This document shows positions 53,316 to 62,274 of a stretch of 64,000 nt of DNA, piece by piece; position 1 is the first letter of the stretch, and every line of letters starts with the position of its first letter. The notes beneath the pieces were generated by a model, which was not told the origin of the DNA, did not search any database, and saw only the letters and a list, made by a program, of their open reading frames with translations. The stretch lies in contig NZ_CP182486.1 in the NCBI RefSeq assembly GCF_052327305.1, forward strand, positions 1 to 64,000. Reading direction: 5' to 3'. Made by a program: the position numbers and the translations under genes. The stretch is from Sphingobium sp052327305. Its GTDB lineage: Bacteria > Pseudomonadota > Alphaproteobacteria > Sphingomonadales > Sphingomonadaceae.

Positions 53316-54401
53316 GTGAGCGTTGAGACGGTCGTCAAACCCGGGAAGCTGGATAGTCTTCAGTGGGCACGCGCGCTCGCTGCGGTTTCTGTCTGTCTTT
53401 TTCATGCCGCTGAGCGGACAGGAAAGTCGGTATCTGCACCGGAGTTTTCCCGCTTTTTCGAGAGCGGAAAATTAGGGGTGGATCTGTTTTTTGTTATCAG
53501 CGGATTCATAATTTTCTTCGTGCATTTCAAGGATATCAATAATCTAGGGGCTTCGAAGAGATATCTTTATCGTCGATTTACAAGAATATACCCATTATAT
53601 TGGGCGATATTCATTCCGATTACGATATTATACTTAATGACGCCCGGAGCAGGGGATGGATCTGAACGAGATGTCTTCTCTATCGTTCGATGCTTTTTCC
53701 TCCTTCCAAATCCGGATGGTCAGATAATTGGAGTGGCTTGGACACTCGTTTTTGAATTATCTTTCTATATGGCATTCTTGTCATTAATATTAAGTCGAAA
53801 ACTCGGCATAATCCTGATTTCTCTTTGGGTGTCTCTGATATTTGTTCGCCAGTTAAATTTGGTGAACTTCGGTTATTTCAATGCCTATTTGTCAGTAAGA
53901 TATTTTGAATTTGCTTGCGGTGCGGCAGTGTACTTCCTGTTCAGTAAATTTCAGCCAAAGTTTCCGGGCCTGCTCGCCTTGTCTGGTGTTATCTCGCTCT
54001 ACGGTGGGGGTCTCTTTCTGCTGTCTCATTTTCCGGAAAGTGAGAGAGCAATTATTCTGTTCTCCGGGGTGTCGGCAGCAGTGGCTGTCTTCGGCTTTGT
54101 CTCGTTGGATTTCGCTGGAGAAGCACGCGGCGTGATTGGCCTGATCGCTGCAAAGCTGGGGGACGCCTCTTACGCCATTTATCTTTTTCATTGGATCATA
54201 GGGTGGGTGCTCGGCGCGGTGCTGCTCAAGCTGCCCTTTTCCTTTCCTGCCGGACTATTCTTTATAATTCTGGCTTTGCCCATGATTGTCGGCGGTTACG
54301 TGATGCACCTTGTTCTGGAGAAGCCGCTGCTGCGCTGGATGCGAAAGTTAGAGAAGTCGCAAGGTCACGCAGAGCGCTGGCGCGCAAAGGTTATCGCTTA
54401 A
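53316..54401 (+). CDS. acyltransferase 3 family membrane protein
   Basis: This 361-residue polytopic protein belongs to the acyltransferase 3 (OafA/ExoZ) family that O-acylates surface polysaccharides. It has the N-terminal LDSLQWARALAAVSVCLFH with catalytic histidine, GVDLFFVISGFIIFF, the RRFTRIYPLYW basic motif, and about ten hydrophobic helices. The GTG start follows CGGAGG. DNA from about 53480 to 53920 is much AT-richer than core genes, with many A/T third positions, suggesting foreign origin of this gene. Donor and position of the acyl group are unknown. Confidence 0.88.
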   Translation: MSVETVVKPGKLDSLQWARALAAVSVCLFHAAERTGKSVSAPEFSRFFESGKLGVDLFFVISGFIIFFVHFKDINNLGASKRYLYRRFTRIYPLYWAIFIPITILYLMTPGAGDGSERDVFSIVRCFFLLPNPDGQIIGVAWTLVFELSFYMAFLSLILSRKLGIILISLWVSLIFVRQLNLVNFGYFNAYLSVRYFEFACGAAVYFLFSKFQPKFPGLLALSGVISLYGGGLFLLSHFPESERAIILFSGVSAAVAVFGFVSLDFAGEARGVIGLIAAKLGDASYAIYLFHWIIGWVLGAVLLKLPFSFPAGLFFIILALPMIVGGYVMHLVLEKPLLRWMRKLEKSQGHAERWRAKVIA

Positions 54402-54470
54402 TTAATCTTTCCGGCTCGTTGCGCCCTCGGCTCGGCGCATGCCGGCATGACTCGTATCCAGGGGTGAGCT

Positions 54471-55067
54471 ATGCAAATTGATGTTGCAGCACAGCATGGT
54501 GAAAAGCCGATGCTTCGAATTTTGTTTAGTTTCATCGCGTCTGTATCCCTCTTTACTGGGGCGAATGGAGCGATTGCCCAAGGCCAGCCGAGGCCGGTTG
54601 AGGCCAAAAATATCTACACTTTGGGAATCGCGGACAAAGTTCGCGTGACGGTTTTCGATGAGCCGAAGCTCTCAGGGGAGTTTACCGTCAGTAGTGACGG
54701 GACGCTATCTCTTCCCCTTATAGGTAGCGTTAAGGTCGAAGGTGACACGGTCGAAAGTGTCGTGTCCGATATCACTGCCCGTTTGGCAGACGGTTACGTT
54801 CGGAATCCGAGAGTCAGTGTTGACGTTTTAAATTATCGACCATTTTATATTCTTGGAGAAGTTTCTCGCCCTGGTGAATATCCGTTCTCAAACGGAATGA
54901 CAGCCGTGAAAGCCGTGGCGGTCGCTCAGGGGTTTACTTACAGGGCAAATCAAAAGCGCATTTACATAAAGCGCGCGGGCCAGTCTGTGGAGGAGCGGGT
55001 CAAGCTAACTCCTGACCTCCTTGTTCAGCCCGGCGATACCATCCGTATAGGCGAGCGCTTTTTTTGA
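54471..55067 (+). CDS. short polysaccharide export protein (Wza/GumB-like OPX)
   Basis: This 198-residue protein has a signal peptide cleaved after AIAQ without a lipobox cysteine. It carries the polysaccharide export (PES) domain (YTLGIADKVRVTVFDEPKLS, DGTLSLPLIGSV) and one SLBB domain (RPFYILGEVSRPGEYPFS). It is much shorter than E. coli Wza (379) and lacks a C-terminal membrane-spanning helix, so it resembles GumB and needs another outer-membrane partner. The next gene encodes a beta-barrel. ATG at 54510 is an alternative start. Confidence 0.88.
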   Translation: MQIDVAAQHGEKPMLRILFSFIASVSLFTGANGAIAQGQPRPVEAKNIYTLGIADKVRVTVFDEPKLSGEFTVSSDGTLSLPLIGSVKVEGDTVESVVSDITARLADGYVRNPRVSVDVLNYRPFYILGEVSRPGEYPFSNGMTAVKAVAVAQGFTYRANQKRIYIKRAGQSVEERVKLTPDLLVQPGDTIRIGERFF

Positions 55068-55397
55068 TTGCACTGCAACATAATCGTGAGATTGTGGCGT
55101 AAGGGGAGGGGCTCCAGGCACTTTGTGACCTTGGTTGCGTTGCCTGAAAATGGGCTGTCTCTGTTGCCGCCGAATGGTGGTGTCACGGTTAAAGCCTGGG
55201 CGCGGATGAACGCCGTACATCGCTGCATACGCTGACGGGGTGTGGCAAACTTTATGACTACGTGGGGACGTGACTTGAACCGGACGCAAGAGTGGACGTT
55301 GGCAACGCAGGCTTTTGGAGCGCCCTGTCCTCATGTCGTGCGCAAGCGCGCCTCGGTGGAGGCCGTGGGTCGCTTTACGGCGTCAAAAGTCGTTTTG

Positions 55398-56702
55398 ATG
55401 CCCAAGCTCGTTGCCCGTGTCGCGCCTCTGGCGCTCGTCACATATGGTGGCCTGTCTGCGAGCAATGCCTACGCGCAAAGCCTTGTTTCGCTTATCGATT
55501 CACCCATCCCGCTTAGCTACAGTCGTGGACGCAATGTGAGCGTGACGGAGCGCGATCACCCGGAGGATAAGCTCAACCCTATTCCGGTTGGGTCGTTCGA
55601 TCTCATTCCCCGCCTGAGTTCGAGCATCAGTTACACCGACAATGTGTACCAGAGCCGGCAGCTGAAGATCAGCGACGGTTATGTGAGCGTCGCCCCCCGT
55701 ATCACTCTGGCATCGGATTGGGACAGGCACAGCTTTACGGTGAATAGTAGCGCCGCTTTGCGGCGATACTTCAGCCAGTCCATTCGCGATCAGGATGGCT
55801 GGAGTGTGGGCGCCGCCGGGCGACTGGACGTCGGCGATTCCGTAGTCTTGAATGTTGATGCCTCGCGAGCGCGCACGTTCCAGTCCAGCTTTTCCGGATC
55901 TGCGGTCGCTGATCTTCGTTCGGCGATTCCTCTCGATCGCACGCTGGCAAACGCTCGTGCGGTCTATACCGGCGGCCGGTTTCGCCTTACTGCTGCTGGT
56001 GCGTTCACGGATCTCGCATTCAAGCCGGTAACCAATCTGGCCGGCGTGGTCCTTCCGCAGAACCAGCGGGATCGCGAGGTTGTCACTGGCGCAGGGCAGG
56101 TGGAGTACGCTCTAAGCCCGGACACTGCGCTATTCGTTTTGGGCGAATATTCCCGAACTGAGTATAAGCTCGCTCTGGGGGCCATTCCTCTCAATCGTGG
56201 GTCGCATGAGGTTCGTGCGCTGGCGGGCGTGTCTCTGGACATATCCTCCCTCATCCGCGGTAGCGTCGCGGCGGGCTACACGCGTCGCGATTACAGGTCG
56301 CCCGCGTTCCGCGATCTCTCGGGATTGTCGGTCGAAGGCCGCATCGATTATTTCCCCACGCGCCTCACGACCGTCGCGCTAACCGCGCGTCGTGTCATAG
56401 AAGATTCCACAATCGGGAATAGCGGTGGGTTCTACAACACCGGTTTCTCGATGGGCGTTGACCATGAATTGCTGCGCAACTTGCTGCTCCGGGTCGATGC
56501 CGAATATTCGTTCGAGCGCTATCTCGGCATTTCCGGCCGCGCGCATGTCTTTCAGGCGTCGGGCGGGGCTCGTTACCTTTTCTCCCGACGCATGTCTGTC
56601 GACTTCGATTTGAGACACGGAGACCGTTCAACCAATATTTCCGGGCTTGGTCCCGATTTTGGCGAAACGCGCGCCACGCTCGGCGCGTCGTTCAAATTAT
56701 AA
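55398..56702 (+). CDS. outer-membrane beta-barrel protein of polysaccharide export
   Basis: From the ATG at 55398 this 434-residue protein has a signal peptide (MPKLVARVAPLALVTYGG to AYAQ). A barrel of alternating hydrophobic strands follows, ending with a terminal hydrophobic strand (TRATLGASFKL). It resembles the outer-membrane porins found beside short OPX proteins in sphingomonad and myxobacterial polysaccharide loci. The frame remains open back to a GTG at 55242, but no ribosome binding site separates the choices; the signal peptide favours 55398. The 330 bp before it (55068-55397) otherwise hold only a weak inverted repeat (CAGGCA near 55109 and TGCCTG near 55140). Confidence 0.75.
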   Translation: MPKLVARVAPLALVTYGGLSASNAYAQSLVSLIDSPIPLSYSRGRNVSVTERDHPEDKLNPIPVGSFDLIPRLSSSISYTDNVYQSRQLKISDGYVSVAPRITLASDWDRHSFTVNSSAALRRYFSQSIRDQDGWSVGAAGRLDVGDSVVLNVDASRARTFQSSFSGSAVADLRSAIPLDRTLANARAVYTGGRFRLTAAGAFTDLAFKPVTNLAGVVLPQNQRDREVVTGAGQVEYALSPDTALFVLGEYSRTEYKLALGAIPLNRGSHEVRALAGVSLDISSLIRGSVAAGYTRRDYRSPAFRDLSGLSVEGRIDYFPTRLTTVALTARRVIEDSTIGNSGGFYNTGFSMGVDHELLRNLLLRVDAEYSFERYLGISGRAHVFQASGGARYLFSRRMSVDFDLRHGDRSTNISGLGPDFGETRATLGASFKL

Positions 56703-56712
56703 GGAGGCAGGT

Positions 56713-57561
56713 ATGACGTCAGCACTTCCCGACTTCGCGCTCGCCCCCACCGTTCGCGAGCCCATGGTGCCCCACCGCGTGCCCAAAGTGCACATCGGCG
56801 GCTTCGAGACCGTGGCTATCACCCGGCATGCCCTCGCGGAACGTATGGTTGCGGATAGTTTACAGGCACGCGATGCTCGAGAGAGCGGTGTGTCCATTCT
56901 CCCAAAGCTGGTTTTCTCTTCGAACGGGCAAGGCATATCGCTGGCCGGACGGGATCCGGAGTTTGCCGCGATGATGAGCGCGGCGGATATTGTTCACGCG
57001 GATGGGATGTCTGTCGTCTTCGCCTCGCGTCTGCTCGGACGGCCTCTGCCAGAGCGAATTGCTACAACAGACTTTTTCCATGACGCTGCGAGGGCGGCTG
57101 GCAAGCATGGCATCCGGTTCTTCATTTTCGGAGCATCGGAGGAGCAGAATTTCGCCGCGTGCAAGTCGATCAGAGCCAATTATCCTGATGTGGAGATCGT
57201 CGGCCGTCGGAACGGCTATTTTCATCCGTCGGACGAGGCGGCCATTTGCCAGCAGATCGTGGACAGCGGGGCGGATGTTCTCTGGGTCGCCCTGGGCAAG
57301 CCGCTGCAGGAGCAGTGGTGTGTGCGCAATAAGGAGCGGCTCCGTGGCGTAGGGTGGGTCAAGACCTGCGGGGGACTTTACGAGTTCCTCGGCGGACAGA
57401 AGAAGCGCGCGCCCCGCTGGATGCAGAAGGTGGGTCTGGAGTGGGGCTGGCGGCTCCTGCAGGATCCCAGACGCCTTTTCTGGCGATACATGGTGACGAC
57501 CCCGCACTCGGCTTATCTGCTGGCCAGCCGATCGAAGGGGGCGACGCCGCATGATGCCTGA
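56713..57561 (+). CDS. WecG/TagA/CpsF family glycosyltransferase
   Basis: This 282-residue enzyme matches family GT26 (WecG, TagA, GumM). It has KLVFSSNGQGISLAGRDPEF, the ADIVHADGMSVVFASRLLG segment with the catalytic aspartate, GASEEQNFAA, and WVALGKPLQEQWCVRNKERL. These enzymes add the second or a later sugar to a lipid-linked repeat unit at the inner membrane face. The ATG follows AAGGAGGCAG. It overlaps the next gene by 11 bp. Confidence 0.9.
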   Translation: MTSALPDFALAPTVREPMVPHRVPKVHIGGFETVAITRHALAERMVADSLQARDARESGVSILPKLVFSSNGQGISLAGRDPEFAAMMSAADIVHADGMSVVFASRLLGRPLPERIATTDFFHDAARAAGKHGIRFFIFGASEEQNFAACKSIRANYPDVEIVGRRNGYFHPSDEAAICQQIVDSGADVLWVALGKPLQEQWCVRNKERLRGVGWVKTCGGLYEFLGGQKKRAPRWMQKVGLEWGWRLLQDPRRLFWRYMVTTPHSAYLLASRSKGATPHDA

Positions 57562-58669
57562 TCCTACGGCGGGGGAAACCAAGCCGAAGCGGATCGTCAT
57601 GATGTTGCATGATCTGAGAGGCGGAGGGGCGGAGCGCGTGAATTTGCGCCTGCTGCGTTCCTTTCGAAAGATGGGTCATGAGGTAGAGTTGGTTCTCGTA
57701 TCTCGAACCGGCGCATATGCCGGAGAGGTGCCCGACGGCGTTCGCATTACTGACCTCGGAAAATCGAATGTCTTCAAGGCAGTTCCTCAGATGGCTCGAT
57801 ATTTGCGGGCGGAACGTCCCGCTTCGGTTCTCACCGGACTGACGCACATGAACATCGCGGTGCTTATGGCAAAGCTATGGGCGCGTTCGGCTGCCCGTAT
57901 TATTGTCGTCGAGCATAACCAAATCAGTATGCACGCAGCGCGAGCGCAGCGCTTGCGCGCCAAAATCACCTATCGGCTCGTTCCCTTCTTTTACCGCTTC
58001 GCTGAAAAAGTGGTCGCTGTATCGGAGGGGGTTGCCAGTGACGTCAGGAACTTCACGGGCCTTCGCGGTGAGAAGGTCGTGTGCATATATAATCCGATCT
58101 TCGACCAATCGATTTTGGAGGCTGCGAACGATCGCGTCGACGATTCTTGGCTAAACGATGCTTCTGTTCCGGTGATCGTGGCTGTTGGGCGCCTTCATCG
58201 TCAGAAGGGCTTCGATATCTTGCTGAACAGCTTCGCCGCTTTGCGAGCGAAGGTGCCCGTGCGGCTCATTATCCTTGGTGAAGGGGAAGAGCGCCCAGCG
58301 CTAGAGCAAATGATTGATGCGCTCGGCATTGCGCCGGATGTGCGTCTCGCGGGCTTTGCCGACAACCCTTACGCAATGCTCGCTCGGGCTGATCTCTTTG
58401 TTCTCAGCTCGCGTTGGGAAGGCCTTCCAACTGTCGTTGTCGAGGCTTTGGCTTGTGGTGCGAAGGTTGTTGCAACCGACTGCCCGAGCGGCCCACGGGA
58501 GATTCTTGCGGACGGAAAATATGGCCGTTTGGTTCCGGTCGAGAATGTCGAAGCGCTGACGACAGCGATGTTTGAGGCCTTAAACGCTCCGTCGGATGAC
58601 TACAGCGATCGCGCCCGCGAATATGATGCCGATCTTGCAGCCCGCAATTATTCAGCGGTTTGTCTGTGA
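57551..58669 (+). CDS. family 4 glycosyltransferase (first of three)
   Basis: This 372-residue GT-B enzyme starts with VMMLHDLRGGGAERVNLRLL, has ILVAVGRLHRQKGFDILL-like donor domain (VAVGRLHRQKGFDILLNSF) and the EX7E-type loop SRWEGLPTVVVEALACGA. It transfers a sugar from a nucleotide donor to the growing repeat unit; specificity is unknown. It overlaps wecG by 11 bp and the polymerase gene by 4 to 10 bp. Confidence 0.88.
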   Translation: MMPDPTAGETKPKRIVMMLHDLRGGGAERVNLRLLRSFRKMGHEVELVLVSRTGAYAGEVPDGVRITDLGKSNVFKAVPQMARYLRAERPASVLTGLTHMNIAVLMAKLWARSAARIIVVEHNQISMHAARAQRLRAKITYRLVPFFYRFAEKVVAVSEGVASDVRNFTGLRGEKVVCIYNPIFDQSILEAANDRVDDSWLNDASVPVIVAVGRLHRQKGFDILLNSFAALRAKVPVRLIILGEGEERPALEQMIDALGIAPDVRLAGFADNPYAMLARADLFVLSSRWEGLPTVVVEALACGAKVVATDCPSGPREILADGKYGRLVPVENVEALTTAMFEALNAPSDDYSDRAREYDADLAARNYSAVCL

Positions 58670-59985
58670 CGGAAGCAAGCTACCCGGCGATATCCAAGGC
58701 AGAAAGTGGGTTTATATACCTTCTGCTGGCGACTTTGTCTGGAGCGCTCAGTCCTGTTTTATATGATCTGACGGGCGGAAACGTCTCCGGTTACGAGGAC
58801 TCGAATCCCTACCGCTTTCTGCTCCTTCTTACTCTTTACTCTATAGCTCTTGCGTTGGCGCTATATCGCTACGCCGCGACAAAGGCTCTGGTGCAAACTG
58901 CAATGTTGGTCACCGCCAGCTTTTTGCTGCCTCTGGTGTCGGTGATATGGAGCGTCGATCCCGTAACAACTTTGAAGCGGGCTACGGCCTATTTTCTTAC
59001 GGGGGTTTCTTGCTTCTATCTATGCTCTACGATTTCTCTCGAGAATCTATACAAGAGGTTGATTATTCTGTTTTTCTTCGCGGCGGTAATGAGCTTCATT
59101 TATGCTCTTGCTGCTCCTGCTAACGGTACGCATATGTCCGGAATATTGGCGGGCGCATGGCGCGGTGTTTATGGTCACAAAAATGATTTGGGGCCAGCAT
59201 GTACGCTCGCGATAATCATTTCCAGTCTTTATGCGCCGAAAAGCGGTCTGATGTCGGCGATAAGATGGGCAACCATCGTGATGTCCCTGGTGCTCGTTTA
59301 TTTGGCTCAATCCAAAACGAACTGGCTCGCCATTGGCATGTGGACATGCTTTCTTCCAATACTATTCTTCCTAAGGCAGCAGAAAATTCCCAAATCTGTA
59401 AGATATACCCTGGTTATCGTTCCCTCGATCGTGGGTATTCTACTGGTAACTCAGTTTTCTGAAGCCCTGTTGGAAGCTGTTGGTCGAGATAGTTCGATGT
59501 CAGGGCGCACCACGCTTTGGCGCGGTGTCATTACGGTGGTGAGTGAGAAGTTTCCTTTGCTAGGAGCGGGTTACGGCGCCTTTTTTACGACAAATGGGGG
59601 CGTCGACGCGATCTCGGATTATCTTCGCTTTTGGTCCATTCGGCCAAACCACGCGCATAGCGGCTATATACAGGTTTTTGCTGATCTAGGATGGCTGGGT
59701 GAGTTGGTTTTATTTTCAATAATATTCACCTCCGGAGCCCGGATTTTCTCGTTGGTGTCTCAGGCTGGGGGAAATAAGAATTGGCTCACTGCCGCCAGTC
59801 TTTTTATGGTGTTCCTTGTGAACAACTACAGCGAGAGCCTTTCATTTAAGCATAGCAATCTGGAATGGTTTATTTTCGTAGCTCTATTTATTTACTCATC
59901 TGAGTATTTCCGGAAAGGTTCGGTCTCCAAGTTTGAAAAGCCTCCGTTGCTTTTGGCTAACCCAAGGTCTTTGGCTCTTCGATGA
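58660..59985 (+). CDS. O-antigen ligase/Wzy polymerase-like membrane protein
   Basis: This 441-residue protein has about eleven transmembrane helices and a large periplasmic loop with SMSGRTTLWRGVI and RPNHAHSGYIQVFADLGWLG, the Wzy_C pattern of O-antigen polymerases and ligases. In this locus it probably joins repeat units in the periplasm. Start is TTG at 58660 or GTG at 58666; the latter overlaps the previous stop as GTGA and is equally likely. The DNA is visibly AT-richer than flanking genes. Confidence 0.85.
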   Translation: MSVTEASYPAISKAESGFIYLLLATLSGALSPVLYDLTGGNVSGYEDSNPYRFLLLLTLYSIALALALYRYAATKALVQTAMLVTASFLLPLVSVIWSVDPVTTLKRATAYFLTGVSCFYLCSTISLENLYKRLIILFFFAAVMSFIYALAAPANGTHMSGILAGAWRGVYGHKNDLGPACTLAIIISSLYAPKSGLMSAIRWATIVMSLVLVYLAQSKTNWLAIGMWTCFLPILFFLRQQKIPKSVRYTLVIVPSIVGILLVTQFSEALLEAVGRDSSMSGRTTLWRGVITVVSEKFPLLGAGYGAFFTTNGGVDAISDYLRFWSIRPNHAHSGYIQVFADLGWLGELVLFSIIFTSGARIFSLVSQAGGNKNWLTAASLFMVFLVNNYSESLSFKHSNLEWFIFVALFIYSSEYFRKGSVSKFEKPPLLLANPRSLALR

Positions 59986-61130
59986 AATCTGCTCGGTCGA
60001 TCAAAGCCCTGTTCCCTTTCGTGGGGGATCAATATGGCGGAAGCAGTATCTCCTCGCTTCACCTTGCAAGCGCCCTGCAAAAGCGGGGCCATGAGCCCGT
60101 AATGGTGCTGCACGGGGAGGGGAGAATGGCGGACGCCGTGAAGGCCGCAGGGTTCGTCCCCATATTGCTTCGCCCCCTTTCCAGGCACGCAACCGAGGCA
60201 AAGGCCGACCGGTTGGGGATCAATCGGTTTCTGCCCTTCCTCGTCTGCGCGAAGCTTATCCACTCCGAAAAGGCGCATATCGTCCACGTAAATGATCTTA
60301 ATACGCTGCGGATCTGGCCTGGCCCCACCCGGCTGAGTTCAGCAAAGTTCGTCGCGCACTGGCGCAGCAACTATAAGAAAAGCGTGAGCGTGGATCTGTC
60401 GCTTGCCATGGCCAGCCATGTCATCGCGATATCGGACTACAGCAGGGATCGCTTGCCCGAGCGGGTTCGGCGTAAGGCGTCCGTCGAGTATAATCCATTT
60501 GAGCAGGCTCTGATCACCAGCGAGCGAAAAGCGGCCCTTCGCCAGCGGATCGGGAGCGAACTGGGCTTACCGGCAGACGCGCTGATCGTTGGCTGCTTCG
60601 GCAGCCTAAAGCGGCGCAAAAGAACCCATGTGCTTGCCGACGTTCTCAATGCTTTGCCTAATCTAGCGGGGCGCCCGCTCTATGGGCTCGCGTGTGGACC
60701 TCCCGGAGAGCCGGCGGATACGCTGCTCGATGAGAAGATCGGCCGATTTGGCTTGGAAAAGCGGCTGATAAAGACCGGCTTTGTCTCACCCCCCACTGAC
60801 TGGATGGCGGCGTGTGACGTGGTGATCGCCCCGGCTGAGCAGGAGCCGTTCGGCCGCGTTCCCTTTGAGGCGGCCCAGGCAGGGACGCCCGTTATCATGT
60901 CGAGCGACAGCGGCGCTGCGGAGCTGATCGAGCATGGGCGCACAGGTCTTTTGGTCGACCCGCTGGATGAGGATGGCTGGATTGCCGCGGTGCGGGGCGT
61001 GTTACTCGATCCGTCCGAGGCAAAAGCGCTGGTAAGCGGAGGTCGGACGACATTGCGGGAACTTTCGCCCGAACGCCACGCCGAGCGCATAGAGGAGCGC
61101 TACCGCGCGGTCCTCTCGCAGGGGGGGTGA
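59982..61130 (+). CDS. family 4 glycosyltransferase (second)
   Basis: This 382-residue GT-B protein has the N-terminal FPFVGDQYGGSSISSLHLAS, the donor-domain start VGCFGSLKRRKRTHVLADVL, and the EX7E-like loop APAEQEPFGRVPFEAAQAGT with the second glutamate. It is less similar to the other two family 4 enzymes than they are to each other, judged by the N-terminal half. ATG overlaps the polymerase stop (ATGA at 59982-59985). Confidence 0.86.
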   Translation: MKSARSIKALFPFVGDQYGGSSISSLHLASALQKRGHEPVMVLHGEGRMADAVKAAGFVPILLRPLSRHATEAKADRLGINRFLPFLVCAKLIHSEKAHIVHVNDLNTLRIWPGPTRLSSAKFVAHWRSNYKKSVSVDLSLAMASHVIAISDYSRDRLPERVRRKASVEYNPFEQALITSERKAALRQRIGSELGLPADALIVGCFGSLKRRKRTHVLADVLNALPNLAGRPLYGLACGPPGEPADTLLDEKIGRFGLEKRLIKTGFVSPPTDWMAACDVVIAPAEQEPFGRVPFEAAQAGTPVIMSSDSGAAELIEHGRTGLLVDPLDEDGWIAAVRGVLLDPSEAKALVSGGRTTLRELSPERHAERIEERYRAVLSQGG

Positions 61131-61131
61131 C

Positions 61132-62274
61132 ATGGCGCCCGAGAGTCCTTCCCGCATCATCGGTATCATATCGTTCTTTAACGTGGCGGGCGCACCGCAG
61201 GCGCTGATGCGCGTCGCGCGCCAGCTGCGTGCGCGCGGACATGAGATGGAGATCTGGTTCCTGTATCGCAAGGCAGGGATCGAGCTGGATCGCGAGTATG
61301 TCCGCGTCTTCATTGATAAGGCGCGGCCGAGCGTTCTGGACTATGCGCTGTTGCCCTTTCGGCTCTTAAAGGCGCTGAGAGCGGCGAAACCCACGGCCGT
61401 GCTGAGCTTCCTTCCCTTGGGAAATGTGATGGGGCAGGCGGCGGCAACGCTGGCAGGCGTGCCCAATCGTGTCGCATCTCAGCGATCGCCAGGAACTACA
61501 TATGGCCGTGTCATGCGGCTCGCGGACCGGATTGCCGGTACGCTCCCCATTTACCGGACCAATATCTGCGTGTCAGATGTCGTTCGACAATCCTTTCGGG
61601 GGTATTCGCAGAGCTATCGGCGCAAGCTGCGCGTCGTGCACAACGGCATTGAGTGGAGTGCTTCCCCGTCAAGCCGCTTGCAAGCGCGCGTTGCGCTGGG
61701 CTTGCCGGAGGACCGTTTCCTCTTCGCTGCGCTCGGTCGGGTCGATACCCAGAAGAATTACGGCCTTCTGATCGACGCCATGGCTGGTTCCGCAGACGCT
61801 ATCCTCGCAATCGCGGGAGACGGTCCGCTCATGGATGAGATGCGGTCGCGCGCGAAGAATCTGGGCGTTGAAGAACGCGTGATCTTCCTTGGCGCCCTGG
61901 GCCGCGCGCAGGTGGCTGACCTGTTGTGCGCGGCAGACGCCTTTGTTCAGTCATCGCTTTTTGAAGGGCAGAGCAATTCCGTGCTGGAGGCCATGCACGC
62001 CGGCCTTCCCATGATCCTGAGCGATATACCCGAGCAACGCGAAACCATCGTGGATTCGCAGACCGGGGAGGAGGCTGGCCTTCTCGTGCCGCTTGGTGAC
62101 GTGAACGGATGGCGGACGGCACTGAACAGGATCGCATCGGACGCAGGGCTGCGGGAGCGACTGGGCGAGCTGGCACATGCGCTGGTCAACCGTCAATTCA
62201 CTCTGGAGCAGATGATCGACGGGTTCGAGGCGGCATTGGCCGAACGAAAGCCAAAGTCCTCTCATGCAGGATGA
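61132..62274 (+). CDS. family 4 glycosyltransferase (third)
   Basis: This 380-residue GT-B enzyme has IGIISFFNVAGAPQALMRVA at the N-terminus, FAALGRVDTQKNYGLLIDAM starting the donor domain and the motif QSSLFEGQSNSVLEAMHAGL with both EX7E glutamates. It starts 1 bp after the previous stop and overlaps the next gene by 11 bp, so it is part of one translationally linked series. Confidence 0.88.
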   Translation: MAPESPSRIIGIISFFNVAGAPQALMRVARQLRARGHEMEIWFLYRKAGIELDREYVRVFIDKARPSVLDYALLPFRLLKALRAAKPTAVLSFLPLGNVMGQAAATLAGVPNRVASQRSPGTTYGRVMRLADRIAGTLPIYRTNICVSDVVRQSFRGYSQSYRRKLRVVHNGIEWSASPSSRLQARVALGLPEDRFLFAALGRVDTQKNYGLLIDAMAGSADAILAIAGDGPLMDEMRSRAKNLGVEERVIFLGALGRAQVADLLCAADAFVQSSLFEGQSNSVLEAMHAGLPMILSDIPEQRETIVDSQTGEEAGLLVPLGDVNGWRTALNRIASDAGLRERLGELAHALVNRQFTLEQMIDGFEAALAERKPKSSHAG

